Assembly (NCBI GenBank): GCA_023460975.1
Contig: JAEWOG010000090.1
Location: forward strand, 124,001-188,000
DNA length: 64,000 nt
Source: Actinomycetes bacterium
GTDB taxonomy: Bacteria; Actinomycetota; Actinomycetes; Propionibacteriales; Nocardioidaceae
Direction: 5' to 3'
Part shown: positions 25,062 through 34,688 of the stretch, in pieces
Layout: the number at the start of each line of letters is the position of its first letter
Position numbering within the stretch: the stretch's first letter is position 1
Made by a program: the position numbers and the translations under genes
Notes under the pieces: generated by a model
Database searches by the model: none
Told to the model about the DNA's origin: nothing
Seen by the model: the letters and a program-made list of their open reading frames with translations, nothing else

Positions 25062-26344
25062 GACTGGTCCTTCCGTACGCGGGTCGTCTTCGTGGAGGCG
25101 GTGTCCAGCGCCATCTCGTCGGCCTTGGCGACCGCGCGCTTGAGCCGCACCGTGCCATCAGCCTCGTTGTCGATCTCCACCACCTTGCGCAGCTTGGTGG
25201 TGGCCTCCGCGTTGCCGGTGGCGGCAGCGAGCTGGACGGCCCGGCCGAGCTTCGTGGTCGCGGTCGCGTCGTCGCCCGCGGCCTTCGCCGCGAGGCCCTC
25301 CTGGATCGCCTCCGCCAGCTCCGTCTGCCCCGTGTAGTGGGCCACCTGCTGATCGATGCGCGCCGTCAGCTCCGAGTTGCTGGACCACGTCGCCTTGACC
25401 AGCCCCTGGCTGACGACGTCATCACCGAGGGCCAACTGCACGCGCGCCGCGAGCTGCTCCTGCCCGATCGCCTTGGCCGCCACCCGCACCGCGACGTGGT
25501 AGTCGCGCGACTCATCAGCCCACGCACCCGTCGGGTACGCGCCCGTGAGCGGGTTGACCTCCGTACGACGGTCGGTGAGCTCCTCGACCGTGGGCGACAC
25601 CTGCCGTACGAAAAGGATCTGCGAGCCCTGCGGCGCCCACACCCGCAGCGAGGCGTCCGCGACGCCGCGCGACATCGACTGCCGCATGATCGCCTGGAAC
25701 TGGGCCGGCATCTCCGCCGGCGTGGGAATGATGTCGACCGTGCCCAGCAGGGCCTGGGCGATCGTCCGCAGCTCGGAGACCCGCCACTCCGTCCCGGCTC
25801 CTCGGCAGTCGCACTGGAAGAAGCCCGTGGCACGCGTGATCGCTGCGTCCAGCATGCCCGCCCGCTCGCCGTTCTCGCCGTCAGTCAGAAGCAGCACGTG
25901 GCGCTGCGTCACCTGCGTCACCGACGTGAAGAGGACGCCCGCGAGGTCGAGCCAGGTCGAGATCGCCGTGCCGCCCTGAGCGACGAAGGACCTGATGGCC
26001 GCGGACGCCTCCAGTCGAGTCTGGGCGTTCATCTGGATCATGCCCGGACCGGAGCTCACGCGCGGGAAGGCCAACTGCGCTCGCTCGGTGCCCGCGATGA
26101 CCGCGAACCACGTGCCGTCGACGATCTCGGCCAGCGCAGCCTGGGCGGCGGCCTTGGCCGCAGCCATGGTGTCGGCCCCCATCGAACCCGAGGTGTCGAC
26201 AATGATGATCTCGCCCGCGGCACCGCCGCCCGACTGCCCAGCCGTCCCGGCTCCCGTGCATTCGATCGTCACGATGGCATGGACGTCCGTCCCGCCGTCA
26301 GGCAGGAACTCGTTCTGGTAGACAGCGGTGGAGAACTCAGCCAT
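25058..26344 (-). CDS. VWA-domain protein with intact MIDAS
   Basis: A protein of 428 residues, cytosolic (no signal peptide). The VWA domain lies at about residues 40-215 with the MIDAS motif DTSGSMG, Thr in QGGTAIS and Asp in LLLTDGENGERAG. A beta-rich middle region follows, then C-terminal helices (ELAEAIQEGLAAKAAGDDAT) like a degenerate repeat. VWA proteins of this type occur beside TelA/TerD, FHA and PP2C genes in stress operons and mediate metal-dependent protein contacts. Starts 39 bp after the PP2C gene and overlaps the FHA gene by ATGA. Confidence 0.88.
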   Translation of the reverse strand: MAEFSTAVYQNEFLPDGGTDVHAIVTIECTGAGTAGQSGGGAAGEIIIVDTSGSMGADTMAAAKAAAQAALAEIVDGTWFAVIAGTERAQLAFPRVSSGPGMIQMNAQTRLEASAAIRSFVAQGGTAISTWLDLAGVLFTSVTQVTQRHVLLLTDGENGERAGMLDAAITRATGFFQCDCRGAGTEWRVSELRTIAQALLGTVDIIPTPAEMPAQFQAIMRQSMSRGVADASLRVWAPQGSQILFVRQVSPTVEELTDRRTEVNPLTGAYPTGAWADESRDYHVAVRVAAKAIGQEQLAARVQLALGDDVVSQGLVKATWSSNSELTARIDQQVAHYTGQTELAEAIQEGLAAKAAGDDATATTKLGRAVQLAAATGNAEATTKLRKVVEIDNEADGTVRLKRAVAKADEMALDTASTKTTRVRKDQS

Positions 26345-26383
26345 CGGTGGACCTTCCCTCGTGCTTCGGTTGCGGCATTGCAG

Positions 26384-27544
26384 TCACTGGTTCGGCTCGG
26401 GATGTGCGGCATTCTGCCCGACCCGTGCGGCGGGCGCCTGGCCAGGCACCTCCACCCGGGCGAGGGAGGCGGTGATGTTGTCCCTGCCCCCACACCCGTT
26501 GGCGAAAGCGACCAGGGCTCGGGCCAGGCCGAGTACGTCGTCGGCACCCTCGCGTACGAGCGGGCCCAGCTCGGCAGGAGTGGACGCGTAGTTCCACAGC
26601 CCGTCCGAGCACACCAGCAGCCAACCGGACCCGGTCAGGTCCAGCGCGGCGACGCGTGGGCTGATGTCGGGGCTGTCACGGCCCAGCCACTTGGTGATGG
26701 CGTGCGCCTGCGGCGACTGCTCCGCCTCGTCGCGGGCCATGCCCCCAGCGATCAGCTCCTGGGCCAGCGAGTCATCCACGGTGAGTTGGACTCCCTCGCC
26801 AGCGTCGGGCAGCCAGTACGCCCGCGAGTCGCCCACGTTGGCGACGTGCACCCGGGAGCCCTCCAGCACGGCGGCAACAAACGTCGCCGACGCCGGGTTG
26901 GGCGAGTCGGGATCTGTCGTGGCCACGATCGCGGAGTTGGCCGCCTTGGCCGCGTCCGAGAAGACCTTCGCCACCGCCGACGCTCGGCTGTCGGGCGTAC
27001 CCATCCCGGACGGCAGGGGCATGCGGAGCACCTCGCGCGCCGCCTTGGCCCCGGCCAGGGACGCAACATCGGAGTCGATCGAGTTGGAGACACCGTCGAG
27101 GACGACCAGCACCGCCCGGGCACCCGGCTCCGTACTGGCGAGCAGCGCCATCGCATCTTCGTTGCGCGAGTGCACGATTCCTCGATCGCACACGCCTGCC
27201 ACCCAGACGGCCGGCTGCTCCTCGAAGTGGTCGCGGGGGCTGGGCGCCTTGGACCCGCACGCCGTGCAGTAGAAGTCCGAACCCACCTCTCCCCCGCACT
27301 CGACACAAGCGCGGGCCGCGGGCGCGGCGGGCGGATCGGGCAGCGCCTGCGACGGACGGCGCGTGGGGGCGCTGATCGGAGCGGCCGCGAGCGGGTGGTC
27401 GGCGCTGGGCTCAGTGCCCGGGGTGGAGGCGGATGGCGGCGCACTGTCGCCGATCATCGCTCCGCACCCCTCGCAGAACCTCGCTCCCGCCACCATACGG
27501 GCGCCGCAGCTCGGACAGGAGGGCACGGTCTCGTCACTGCTCAT
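26384..27544 (-). CDS. PP2C-type Ser/Thr protein phosphatase with zinc ribbons
   Basis: A protein of 386 residues from the ATG at 27544, overlapping the pknG stop. Zinc-ribbon-like modules CPSCGARMVAGARFCEGCG and CVECGGEVGSDFYCTACG lead to a PP2C domain at about 130-370. Metal ligands are visible in HSRNEDAMA, VVLDGVSN, LLVCSDGLW and GGRDNITA. Expected to remove phosphates added by PknG, whose gene is directly upstream. A linked kinase-phosphatase pair is unusual for PknG loci. Confidence 0.9.
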   Translation of the reverse strand: MSSDETVPSCPSCGARMVAGARFCEGCGAMIGDSAPPSASTPGTEPSADHPLAAAPISAPTRRPSQALPDPPAAPAARACVECGGEVGSDFYCTACGSKAPSPRDHFEEQPAVWVAGVCDRGIVHSRNEDAMALLASTEPGARAVLVVLDGVSNSIDSDVASLAGAKAAREVLRMPLPSGMGTPDSRASAVAKVFSDAAKAANSAIVATTDPDSPNPASATFVAAVLEGSRVHVANVGDSRAYWLPDAGEGVQLTVDDSLAQELIAGGMARDEAEQSPQAHAITKWLGRDSPDISPRVAALDLTGSGWLLVCSDGLWNYASTPAELGPLVREGADDVLGLARALVAFANGCGGRDNITASLARVEVPGQAPAARVGQNAAHPEPNQ

Positions 27545-29940
27545 GTGCGACTCCAGTTGCGTACGGCGTTGGCCTGGTTGACCAGATCGATGCGCTCGGT
27601 GACGTCGGAGGCATCGCGGGCCAGCATCCGCAGCGCGGCCTCCAGGCCCGTGCGGACGTCGACCTCGGTGGCCTGCACCGACCCGATCCGCCGCCCCGAC
27701 GGTGCCCCGCCGAGGATCGGCAGGGCCTCGCGCAGGATCCGTACGGCGTAGCGCTGCCGTGTCGCGCCATCCAGCGCGGCGGCCTCGATGGTCGTCATCG
27801 CCTGGTCCAGCACCGCGAGATCCTGTGCGTTGCCAGCGAGAAGGACCTCGGCGCGCTGCTGGCGCGACTCGACGTATCCGTGGCTGGTGGTCGGGACCTG
27901 GTCGAGGGCGGCCACCGCTCCCGCCGTGTCTTGGGCGCCCGCCCGAACCCGGGCCATGCCGAACGCTGCGGGAGAGACGTACGAGGCATCCGTGGTCAGG
28001 CACGCCTGGTACAGCCCCTCGGCCACCTCCGGCAGGCCGCCGTGCTCGCAGGCGAACGCCAGCGCCAGTTTGGGCGCGAGCTCTCCCGGCACCTGGCGGT
28101 AGACGGCATTGAAGGAGGCCTTGGCGCCCTCGATGTCGCCCGCCTGGATGGCGGCCAGGCCCTCCATCCACAGGGCTCGCCACTCCCAAGGGTCGGCACT
28201 CAACAGGCTGGACGCGTGCGCGCGGGCCTGGTCTGCGTCGCCCATCTCCAGAGCCGCCCGGGCCCTGGCGAGCCACACCTCGGCCGACTCCTCCGGCGCT
28301 GCGGCCAGATCGGCAAGCCGCTGGCGCGGGTCCTCGGCCCCGATCGCACTCAGCCAGCCGTACTGGGCGTCCGTGGTGTCGATGCGCAGTGCGGGCAACT
28401 GGTCCCACTGCGTGATGGGACCGGCGGTGGTCGGGGACTCGAAGAGGACCGAGGCCGCGCTCGTGACAGCGGTCCCAGTGCGGCTGCGGGCCACGACCTC
28501 GCGGAGCACCCCGAGCAACTGGGTGCGCAGCTCGTCGATGGAGGCGAACCGGTCCGCCGGGTCCGGGGCACAGCACTTCGAGATCAGCCAGTAGAGGGAG
28601 TCGTACTGCTGGAACAGTGGCGTCGACTCGACGGGCGGCAGCGAATGCAGGTAGGTGCCCTGGTAGCCGCGGAACTCCATCGTGAGCACCAGCAGCGTGC
28701 GCCCGATGGTGTAGATGTCGGAGGCCACGGTGGTGCCGACCTCGGCGACCTCGGGGGCCTGGTAGCCGACGGTGCCGTAGATCGCCGAGTCGTCGTCGTC
28801 GATGCGCCGCACACCGCCGAGGTCGATCAGCTTCATGGCGTCGCCGACCTGGATCATGTTGTCGGGCTTGAAGTCGCAGTAGACGAGCCCGAGGTCGTGC
28901 AGGTACGTGAACGCGGGCAGCAGTTCGAGGATGTAGGCCAGCGCCTGATCGACCGGCAGCGGGTCGTACTCGCCTGAGTTGGCGCGCATCCGCTCCTTGA
29001 GGATCTGCTTGAGGGACTTGCCGCCGACGTACTCCATCACGATGTAGCCGGCGCCCAGATGCGTGACGAAGTTGTAGATCTCGACGATCGTGGGGTGCTC
29101 AACCTGGGCGAGGAACTGCTGCTCGGCGATGGCCGCTGCGAGCGCGTCGGGGTCACCGGAGTTGAGCAGGCCCTTCAGCACCACCCAGCGGTTGGAGACG
29201 TTGCGGTCGCGGGCCAGGTAGATCCACCCGAGGCCTCCGTGCGCCAGCGCACCCGCCACCTCGTACTGCCCCCCGACCAGGTCGCCGGCCTGCAGCTTGG
29301 GCGTGAAGGAGTACTCACTGCCGCACTGGGAGCAGAACCCGTCCGGGCGGCCCGGGCTGCCGTCGACGCTGCGCCCCACGGGACCGCCGCACTTGGCGCA
29401 GTTGCGCTTCTCCTCCGCGACTTGCGGGTTGGCCATGATGGCGGCCGCAGCGTCCACGGGCGGAGCGGGCGGGACCGTGGTGAGGCCCGCCCCCAGGCGC
29501 GCCGCGCGCACCCGCTGCGAGCCCGTACGCGTGCGGCGGGTCGAGCTCGTCCCGGCCCGCCTGGAACCGATCGCGGCAGAGGCCACCCGGTTCGAGGAGG
29601 TCGCAGTCGATCCCTGGACGCCGGCCAGAGGCCCGGCCTGCGCAGCGGGCTCCGCCTGCGGCGCTGGAGACGTCGCTGCCGCGGGCGACCCACAGACGTC
29701 GCAGTAGCCGTCGAGGATCGACCCGGTGCAACCTGCTTGAGCGCACGCGCCGCCCGGTGCCGAGACGGCCCCCGCAGCCGCCGTCCCCGGCGTCACGTCG
29801 ACCTGATCCGCGGTCGCGACGACTCCCGTCGAGGTCGCGCCCGTCTGGCCGTCCGCAGCGGGAGCGCCGCACACGTCGCAGTAGCCGTCGAGGATCGAAC
29901 CCGTGCAACCGGGCTGGGTGCACCTGCCTGCTGCGCTCAT
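27541..29940 (-). CDS. pknG: PknG-type Ser/Thr protein kinase with TPR domain
   Basis: A protein of 799 residues. The N-terminus has two copies of a Cys module (CTQPGCTGSILDGYCDVCG and CAQAGCTGSILDGYCDVCG). A rubredoxin-like motif (CAKCGG..., then FCSQCGSEY) follows, as in mycobacterial PknG. In the kinase domain the glycine loop is ALAHGGLGWIYLARD, Lys is in VVLKGLL, the catalytic loop is YCDFKPDNM (PknG-type, without HRD) and the metal site is KLIDLGGVR. The TPR-like C-terminus runs from about residue 530. In mycobacteria GlnH and GlnX signal glutamate or aspartate to PknG, which phosphorylates GarA; all three genes are here. The duplicated N-terminal module is an addition. Confidence 0.95.
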   Translation of the reverse strand: MSAAGRCTQPGCTGSILDGYCDVCGAPAADGQTGATSTGVVATADQVDVTPGTAAAGAVSAPGGACAQAGCTGSILDGYCDVCGSPAAATSPAPQAEPAAQAGPLAGVQGSTATSSNRVASAAIGSRRAGTSSTRRTRTGSQRVRAARLGAGLTTVPPAPPVDAAAAIMANPQVAEEKRNCAKCGGPVGRSVDGSPGRPDGFCSQCGSEYSFTPKLQAGDLVGGQYEVAGALAHGGLGWIYLARDRNVSNRWVVLKGLLNSGDPDALAAAIAEQQFLAQVEHPTIVEIYNFVTHLGAGYIVMEYVGGKSLKQILKERMRANSGEYDPLPVDQALAYILELLPAFTYLHDLGLVYCDFKPDNMIQVGDAMKLIDLGGVRRIDDDDSAIYGTVGYQAPEVAEVGTTVASDIYTIGRTLLVLTMEFRGYQGTYLHSLPPVESTPLFQQYDSLYWLISKCCAPDPADRFASIDELRTQLLGVLREVVARSRTGTAVTSAASVLFESPTTAGPITQWDQLPALRIDTTDAQYGWLSAIGAEDPRQRLADLAAAPEESAEVWLARARAALEMGDADQARAHASSLLSADPWEWRALWMEGLAAIQAGDIEGAKASFNAVYRQVPGELAPKLALAFACEHGGLPEVAEGLYQACLTTDASYVSPAAFGMARVRAGAQDTAGAVAALDQVPTTSHGYVESRQQRAEVLLAGNAQDLAVLDQAMTTIEAAALDGATRQRYAVRILREALPILGGAPSGRRIGSVQATEVDVRTGLEAALRMLARDASDVTERIDLVNQANAVRNWSRT

Positions 29941-31052
29941 GAGGACTCCTTCGCAATCCAGGTCTGATAGGTGGTGACGAGTTGCCGGGCCAGAACCATC
30001 GGGGCCGGCCTGCGGTCCAGGAGCTCGCGCGCCTGCTGCTCGGCGCGAGCGACATCGGGGGCGTCAGCCACACCAGCCGCCTCGGCCTTCGCGACATAGG
30101 CATCGAGCAGGCCGACGAGTTGGGCGTGCTCGGCGAGCGCGCCGGAATACTTGAGGTGGGCGACGTCCATCGCCTGGGCGACCCGGTCGAGGCGCTGGCT
30201 GTACGGCCCGATCTCCTCCGGCGTCACCGGCGCCGGGCCGAGCGCAGACACGTCGGGCACGGCGTTGTTGGGAGCGGGATCGACCGTTGCGACGCACGTG
30301 GCCGCCAGGTCCCGGAGCTCGACGCCCCGCCGCTCGAGGTCGGCACGCAGGTCGCGCACAGCGAGGATCTGCTCGCGGGCGTCGCGCCGGCGGGCGTTGC
30401 CGACGATGAGATCGCGCTCGAGGGTGGCCCCGTCGGCCTCGAGCGCAGGGATCAGGCCCCCGACGTCGGCGCCGCGTTGGGCCCTGGCGCTGACGTCCTC
30501 GAGGCGCACCATCAGTCCCGCCAGCCGCGTCACGGCAGCCTCACGCGTGGTCACGGGCTCAAGAGCGACCTGGTCACGGATCCGCTCGAACTGTGCCCGG
30601 AGGTCCCGGATGGAGGCCGCCGCTGCATCTGCCCCCGGCGTCAGCGCCAGTTGCGTACGGAGCTGGTGGGTCAGCGCGTCGCAGAGCCGACCGGCCTCGG
30701 GCACCGTCACTGCGAGCCCGCCCGGGATCTCGGCGGCCCCGTCGATGCGCCCCCAGATGAGCGCCGAGATCTCGGCGCGCTCCTTGTCGAGGACCCGCCC
30801 GCCGTCCCACACGGTGACCATGAGCTTGTAGCGGTCGCCGATCACCTTCCACAGAGCGAGGGCGAGCGACATGTCGCCCGCCACCGCGCCACCGGTGCCT
30901 GCTGCGACCGCGGCGTGGTCCAGGGCGTCCAACTCAGTACGTCGGCCACGGAGCCAGTCGCCGAGCTCGATCAGGTAGTCCCTGATCAGGGCAGGCTCCA
31001 GCGCGTCCCCGAGTCTGCCGGGGGCGTGGGGGGTGCTCAGGGCAGCGGTCAT
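29937..31052 (-). CDS. Coiled-coil protein of unknown function in the pknG operon
   Basis: A protein of 371 residues, cytosolic and almost wholly helical, with no signal or membrane segment. It opens ALIRDYLIELGDWLRGRRTE and has heptad-like stretches (AASIRDLRAQFERIRDQVAL and EQILAVRDLRADLERRGVEL). No catalytic motif recognised. It lies between glnH and pknG with 4-bp overlaps on both sides, so equal production and a scaffold or adaptor role for PknG signalling is a fair guess, but only a guess. Confidence 0.75.
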   Translation of the reverse strand: MTAALSTPHAPGRLGDALEPALIRDYLIELGDWLRGRRTELDALDHAAVAAGTGGAVAGDMSLALALWKVIGDRYKLMVTVWDGGRVLDKERAEISALIWGRIDGAAEIPGGLAVTVPEAGRLCDALTHQLRTQLALTPGADAAAASIRDLRAQFERIRDQVALEPVTTREAAVTRLAGLMVRLEDVSARAQRGADVGGLIPALEADGATLERDLIVGNARRRDAREQILAVRDLRADLERRGVELRDLAATCVATVDPAPNNAVPDVSALGPAPVTPEEIGPYSQRLDRVAQAMDVAHLKYSGALAEHAQLVGLLDAYVAKAEAAGVADAPDVARAEQQARELLDRRPAPMVLARQLVTTYQTWIAKESS

Positions 31053-31996
31053 CGACCGTACGCGGGGATCGGCGGGTTCGCGGCGCTGGGCGGGCCGAGC
31101 ACGTCACGCAGCCAGCGGTCGTAGGAGGTCTGCCACTGGCCGCTGGCCACGTACTGCTGGAGCACGGCGTTGATGAACTGAACCAGGTCGACGTTGTCCT
31201 TGTCCACGCCGATGCCGTACGGCTCGTCGGTGAACGCGGTCTGGTTGGGCACTTCCGCGTACGGATCTTGGGCGGACAGACCCGCCAGCACGGTGTCGTC
31301 ACCGGTGATCGCGTCAACCTCGCCCTGCTGGAACTTCACCAGACAGCCCGTGTGCGAGTCAGCGGGGACTGCCAGGGCCTCCGGCTCGGCGGCCTGGATG
31401 TTGGCCAGGCTCGTGGTCCCGCTCGGCGCGCAGACGCGCTTGCCCCGCAGCGCCGACACGCCCTGGCTCTCGTAGTCGGGTGCCGAGTCCGAGCCCAGGA
31501 GGACCTTCTGCCCCGAGTGGTAGTACTCCGCCGAGAAGGCGATGTCCTTCCAGCGGGAACAGTTGATGGTGAAGTTGCGCGCGACGATGTCGATCTCGCC
31601 GTTCGCCAGCAACTCGATGCGCTGCGCCGCATTGATGACTCGCAACTGCATGGTGACCCCGAGCTGGTCGGCGATCTCCCGGGCGAGATCGATGTCGAAG
31701 CCCTCGATCTCATTCGTCGCCGGGTTGCGCGCTCCCATGCGCAGGGTGTCGGCGGAGACGCCGACCCGCAGCACCCCGGCTTCCCTGATCCGCTCGGTGC
31801 TCGGACCCCCGTCACGGCTGGGGGCGTACGAGCGCAGGTCCTTGGGCTTGGTCTGGCACGTGGCCGCCGCGGGGGCGGCGTCCTCGGTCGGGCTGGGTTC
31901 CGGCACAGGCGTGCCCGAGGTGGTGCATCCCACGAGCAGCAGCCCCGCTGCCAGGGCGCCGATCATGCGCAGGCGCGTGGAGGTTCCGGTCATCAT
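31049..31996 (-). CDS. glnH: GlnH-type glutamate/aspartate-binding lipoprotein
   Basis: A protein of 315 residues with a lipoprotein signal (MIGALAAGLLLVGCTTSG; Cys about 24). A periplasmic-binding-protein type II domain follows: LRVGVSADTLRMGARNPATN, then GFDIDLAREIADQLGV, and YGIGVDKDNVDLVQFINAVL. As in the mycobacterial GlnH-GlnX-PknG pathway, it should report external amino acid to the membrane protein GlnX rather than feed a transporter; no ABC permease is nearby. Overlaps glnX by 4 bp. Confidence 0.92.
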   Translation of the reverse strand: MMTGTSTRLRMIGALAAGLLLVGCTTSGTPVPEPSPTEDAAPAAATCQTKPKDLRSYAPSRDGGPSTERIREAGVLRVGVSADTLRMGARNPATNEIEGFDIDLAREIADQLGVTMQLRVINAAQRIELLANGEIDIVARNFTINCSRWKDIAFSAEYYHSGQKVLLGSDSAPDYESQGVSALRGKRVCAPSGTTSLANIQAAEPEALAVPADSHTGCLVKFQQGEVDAITGDDTVLAGLSAQDPYAEVPNQTAFTDEPYGIGVDKDNVDLVQFINAVLQQYVASGQWQTSYDRWLRDVLGPPSAANPPIPAYGR

Positions 31997-33267
31997 GAGA
32001 ACTCCTTCCGTCGCACGGCGATGCCGCGACTCACGGCGAACGCCGCGGCCGCCCCAAGCAGTGCGGTGAGCAGGGCGATCGACAGCGACAGCATCCGTCC
32101 GCGGCGCAGTTCGTCGCTCGCGGCGGCGCTGGCCTCGGCGACCCGGTCGGCGAGCGCCGCGTCGAGCTCGTTCAGGACGGGAGTCGTGCCGACGGCTTCG
32201 TCACTCGTGGTCGCGATCGTGACGGCGCCGTTCCAGTCGTTGCCGTCATCGAGTTCGACGAGCGAGGCGTGCCGCTCGGCGTACGTGCTCCACAGAAGGG
32301 CCAGACGGTCGGGCACGTTGCTCACGACCGTCTCGGCGGCCACGCCCCAACCCTCCTCGTGGGCGGCGCCGGAGCCACGCTTGATCAGCCGCAGGCTCTC
32401 GTTGGCCTTGGCGTCGTTGGCCGCGGTCCGGGCAGTGGCGCTGGCGACAGCAGAGGCGAACTCACCCTCACGAAGCCGGTCATTGGCGTTGTGCTGTCCC
32501 AAGGCCCCGACGACCGTCACCAGCGAGACCCCGAACACCAGCGCCCCGGCGATGGCGACTCCCACGTTGATGCGGCGGCGGAACGTGCGCGCGAGATTGC
32601 GGTTGATCCACCACAGACCGAGCAGGACCGGGATGGACACCAGCAACAGCCAGAAGGGGTGCTGGCCACCCATCGCGCTCACCGCCCGCTCGGTGTTGGC
32701 CTCGACCAGGCTGTCGAGCGCCGGGAGCGCCCCGTCGCGCAACTGCTGGCTGGCCAGGCTCTGGTAGGCCGCACCCACCGGGAGGTTCTGGCGGTTGTTG
32801 GCACGCGCCTGCGCGACGAGGATCGAGTAGTCGTTGATCTCCGCGTTGACCACACCCAGCGCCTCGCGGTCCGCAGGCTGGGCCCGGGCGGCTGACACGG
32901 TGGCGGCCAGGGCGGAGGAGATGGCGGCGTCGTACTCGACTTTCTGGTCGTTCGAGCCCTGCCCGCCCACCAGGAACGTGTTGGTCGCCAGCGCGTCCGC
33001 GCGCAGCAGCGACGACTGGATCTCCTGGACCCGTACGAGCTGCTCGGTGTCGCCGGCCGCGTGGCCGTCCGATTGCCACGACCAGATCTGGATCACGGCG
33101 CTCAGCACGCCGAACAGGACCGTGAGCGAAACGCCGATCAACTGCCACCTGTTGAGGAGCGACGGCGTGTCCACGTACGTGGTCGCAGCAGTGGTCGCCG
33201 AAGTAGTCGCAGTCGGCGTCGTCGCAGGCACGCTCGCCTTCGCAGGCACACTCGTCGTCTGACTCAC
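31993..33267 (-). CDS. glnX: GlnX-type membrane sensor protein
   Basis: A protein of 424 residues. A Thr/Ala-rich N-terminal tail is followed by a membrane segment (QLIGVSLTVLFGVLSAVIQI) and a first helical extracytoplasmic domain (about 70-205). Two more membrane segments (PFWLLLVSIPVLLGLWW and VGVAIAGALVFGVSLVTVVG) and a second outer helical domain (about 265-390) follow. A last membrane helix ends just before the basic C-terminus (RGIAVRRKEFS). Four membrane passes and two outer domains match GlnX, which connects GlnH to PknG. Confidence 0.9.
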   Translation of the reverse strand: MSQTTSVPAKASVPATTPTATTSATTAATTYVDTPSLLNRWQLIGVSLTVLFGVLSAVIQIWSWQSDGHAAGDTEQLVRVQEIQSSLLRADALATNTFLVGGQGSNDQKVEYDAAISSALAATVSAARAQPADREALGVVNAEINDYSILVAQARANNRQNLPVGAAYQSLASQQLRDGALPALDSLVEANTERAVSAMGGQHPFWLLLVSIPVLLGLWWINRNLARTFRRRINVGVAIAGALVFGVSLVTVVGALGQHNANDRLREGEFASAVASATARTAANDAKANESLRLIKRGSGAAHEEGWGVAAETVVSNVPDRLALLWSTYAERHASLVELDDGNDWNGAVTIATTSDEAVGTTPVLNELDAALADRVAEASAAASDELRRGRMLSLSIALLTALLGAAAAFAVSRGIAVRRKEFS

Positions 33268-34688
33268 CAGTCCCCCTCAGAAGGTTCGGCAGCATCGGTC
33301 GGTTCACGGTCTTCGGGCTGATCGGTCTCGGGCGCCGTCGGAGCCTCAGCCGCGTCGGCACTCACCACATCATTGGGATCGACCACCAGATCCTCGGGTG
33401 CGAGCCGGCGCAACTCCTCCAGGCTCGGAGCCTCGACGTCGCGCAGCCGCCAGGCGTGGTGCCCGATGGCTGCCTCGAGCAGGTTGCGGACGAAGCGGGC
33501 ATTGCCGAAGGACGGACCCCGTACGGCTTCGGCCAGGAGCTCGCGCAGCCGGTCGAGCACCTCGGGGCCCGCGTCGTAGTCGGCCCCCGATGACATGGAG
33601 GAGAAGATGGCGACCAGCTCGTCGTCGGTGTAGTCGACGAAGTCGATGGTGGTGCGGAACCTGCTCTCAAGGCCCGGGTTCTCCGAGATGAAGATCGCCA
33701 TCGGGAGCGGATACCCCGCCACGATCACGACGAGATCGTTGCGCTTGTCCTCCATCTCCTTCACCAGCGTGTCAATGGCTTCCTTGCCGTACTGGTCCCC
33801 CGACAGCGCGTACGCCTCGTCGATGAACAGCACGCCGCCCTCGGCAGACTTGACGACCTCGGCGGTCTTGGCGGCCGTCTGGCCGAGATAGCCCGCCACC
33901 AGCTCCGAGCGGTCGACCTCGACCAACTGCCCCTTCGAGAGCAGGCCGAGGGCGCGGTAGATGCCCGCGACGAGGCGCGCCACCGTGGTCTTGCCAGTGC
34001 CGGGGTTGCCGTTGAAGACCAGGTGCCTGGTGATCGTGGGGGTGTCCAGGCCGGCATCCTTGCGCAGCCCCTCGACCCGTAGGACCGCGGCCTGCCGGTG
34101 GATCTCGCCCTTGACCGTCACGAGTCCGATCAGCGCGTCGAGCTCGGCGAGGAGTTCCTCGACGCTCTTGGCCTCCTCGGCCGGCTCCGGCTGCTCCGGC
34201 TGCCCCGGGGTGAGCGGTGGCTCAGCGGCCTGGGCCTGAGGTGCGCCGGGATCGGGCGAGGACGAAACGACATCCGTGGGTGCCACGGGGGCGACGCCGA
34301 GCTGGGCAGCCCCGGCCATGGCCGCGTTGCCCACCGCGCGCGGATCGGGCTCGCCGAGGTCGCTGGCGGCATTCGCCACCACACCGAGCGCGCGGGCGTA
34401 GGTGGGAGCCAGCGTCGGGTGCTCGAGCGTGAGCAGCGCCATTGTCGGGGTGGGACCGGCCCGAAAGCGTCGGCCCGAGACAGCGGCCTCGAAGAAGGCG
34501 GTGGCTCCCCCGCCGCGTCCGGTCTGCTCGGCCCAGGCGATGAAGGCCCGGCGGTTCGGCTCGGCGACGGTCGCAGCCAAGGACTCCCCCTCGGCGCGGG
34601 CCGTCGCGACATCGATGCCGGCCGCCTTCGCGGCCTGTTCGAGCGCATCGAGCGCCTCGGACAGGGTCGGTGTGCGCGGGTCACTCAT
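33264..34688 (-). CDS. CbbX/SpoVK-type AAA+ ATPase
   Basis: A protein of 474 residues from the ATG at 34688 (overlap ATGA with the upstream gene). A helical N-terminal domain (about 1-165) and an acidic Pro/Glu linker precede the AAA+ core. Walker A is FNGNPGTGKTTVAR, Walker B is GGVLFIDEAYAL, and the arginine finger is in NPGLESRFRTTIDF. The motif DALIGLVTVKGEIHRQ is typical of the CbbX/SpoVK/EccA class. The C-terminus is an acidic tail. These ATPases remodel proteins; the client is unknown and may be part of the same operon. Confidence 0.9.
   Translation of the reverse strand: MSDPRTPTLSEALDALEQAAKAAGIDVATARAEGESLAATVAEPNRRAFIAWAEQTGRGGGATAFFEAAVSGRRFRAGPTPTMALLTLEHPTLAPTYARALGVVANAASDLGEPDPRAVGNAAMAGAAQLGVAPVAPTDVVSSSPDPGAPQAQAAEPPLTPGQPEQPEPAEEAKSVEELLAELDALIGLVTVKGEIHRQAAVLRVEGLRKDAGLDTPTITRHLVFNGNPGTGKTTVARLVAGIYRALGLLSKGQLVEVDRSELVAGYLGQTAAKTAEVVKSAEGGVLFIDEAYALSGDQYGKEAIDTLVKEMEDKRNDLVVIVAGYPLPMAIFISENPGLESRFRTTIDFVDYTDDELVAIFSSMSSGADYDAGPEVLDRLRELLAEAVRGPSFGNARFVRNLLEAAIGHHAWRLRDVEAPSLEELRRLAPEDLVVDPNDVVSADAAEAPTAPETDQPEDREPTDAAEPSEGDW

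Noticed and set aside
26384..28576. A longer phosphatase reading frame of 730 codons
   Set aside because: The part before 27544 overlaps pknG out of frame and has shadow-type composition; the ATG at 27544 with an ATGA overlap is clearly the start.
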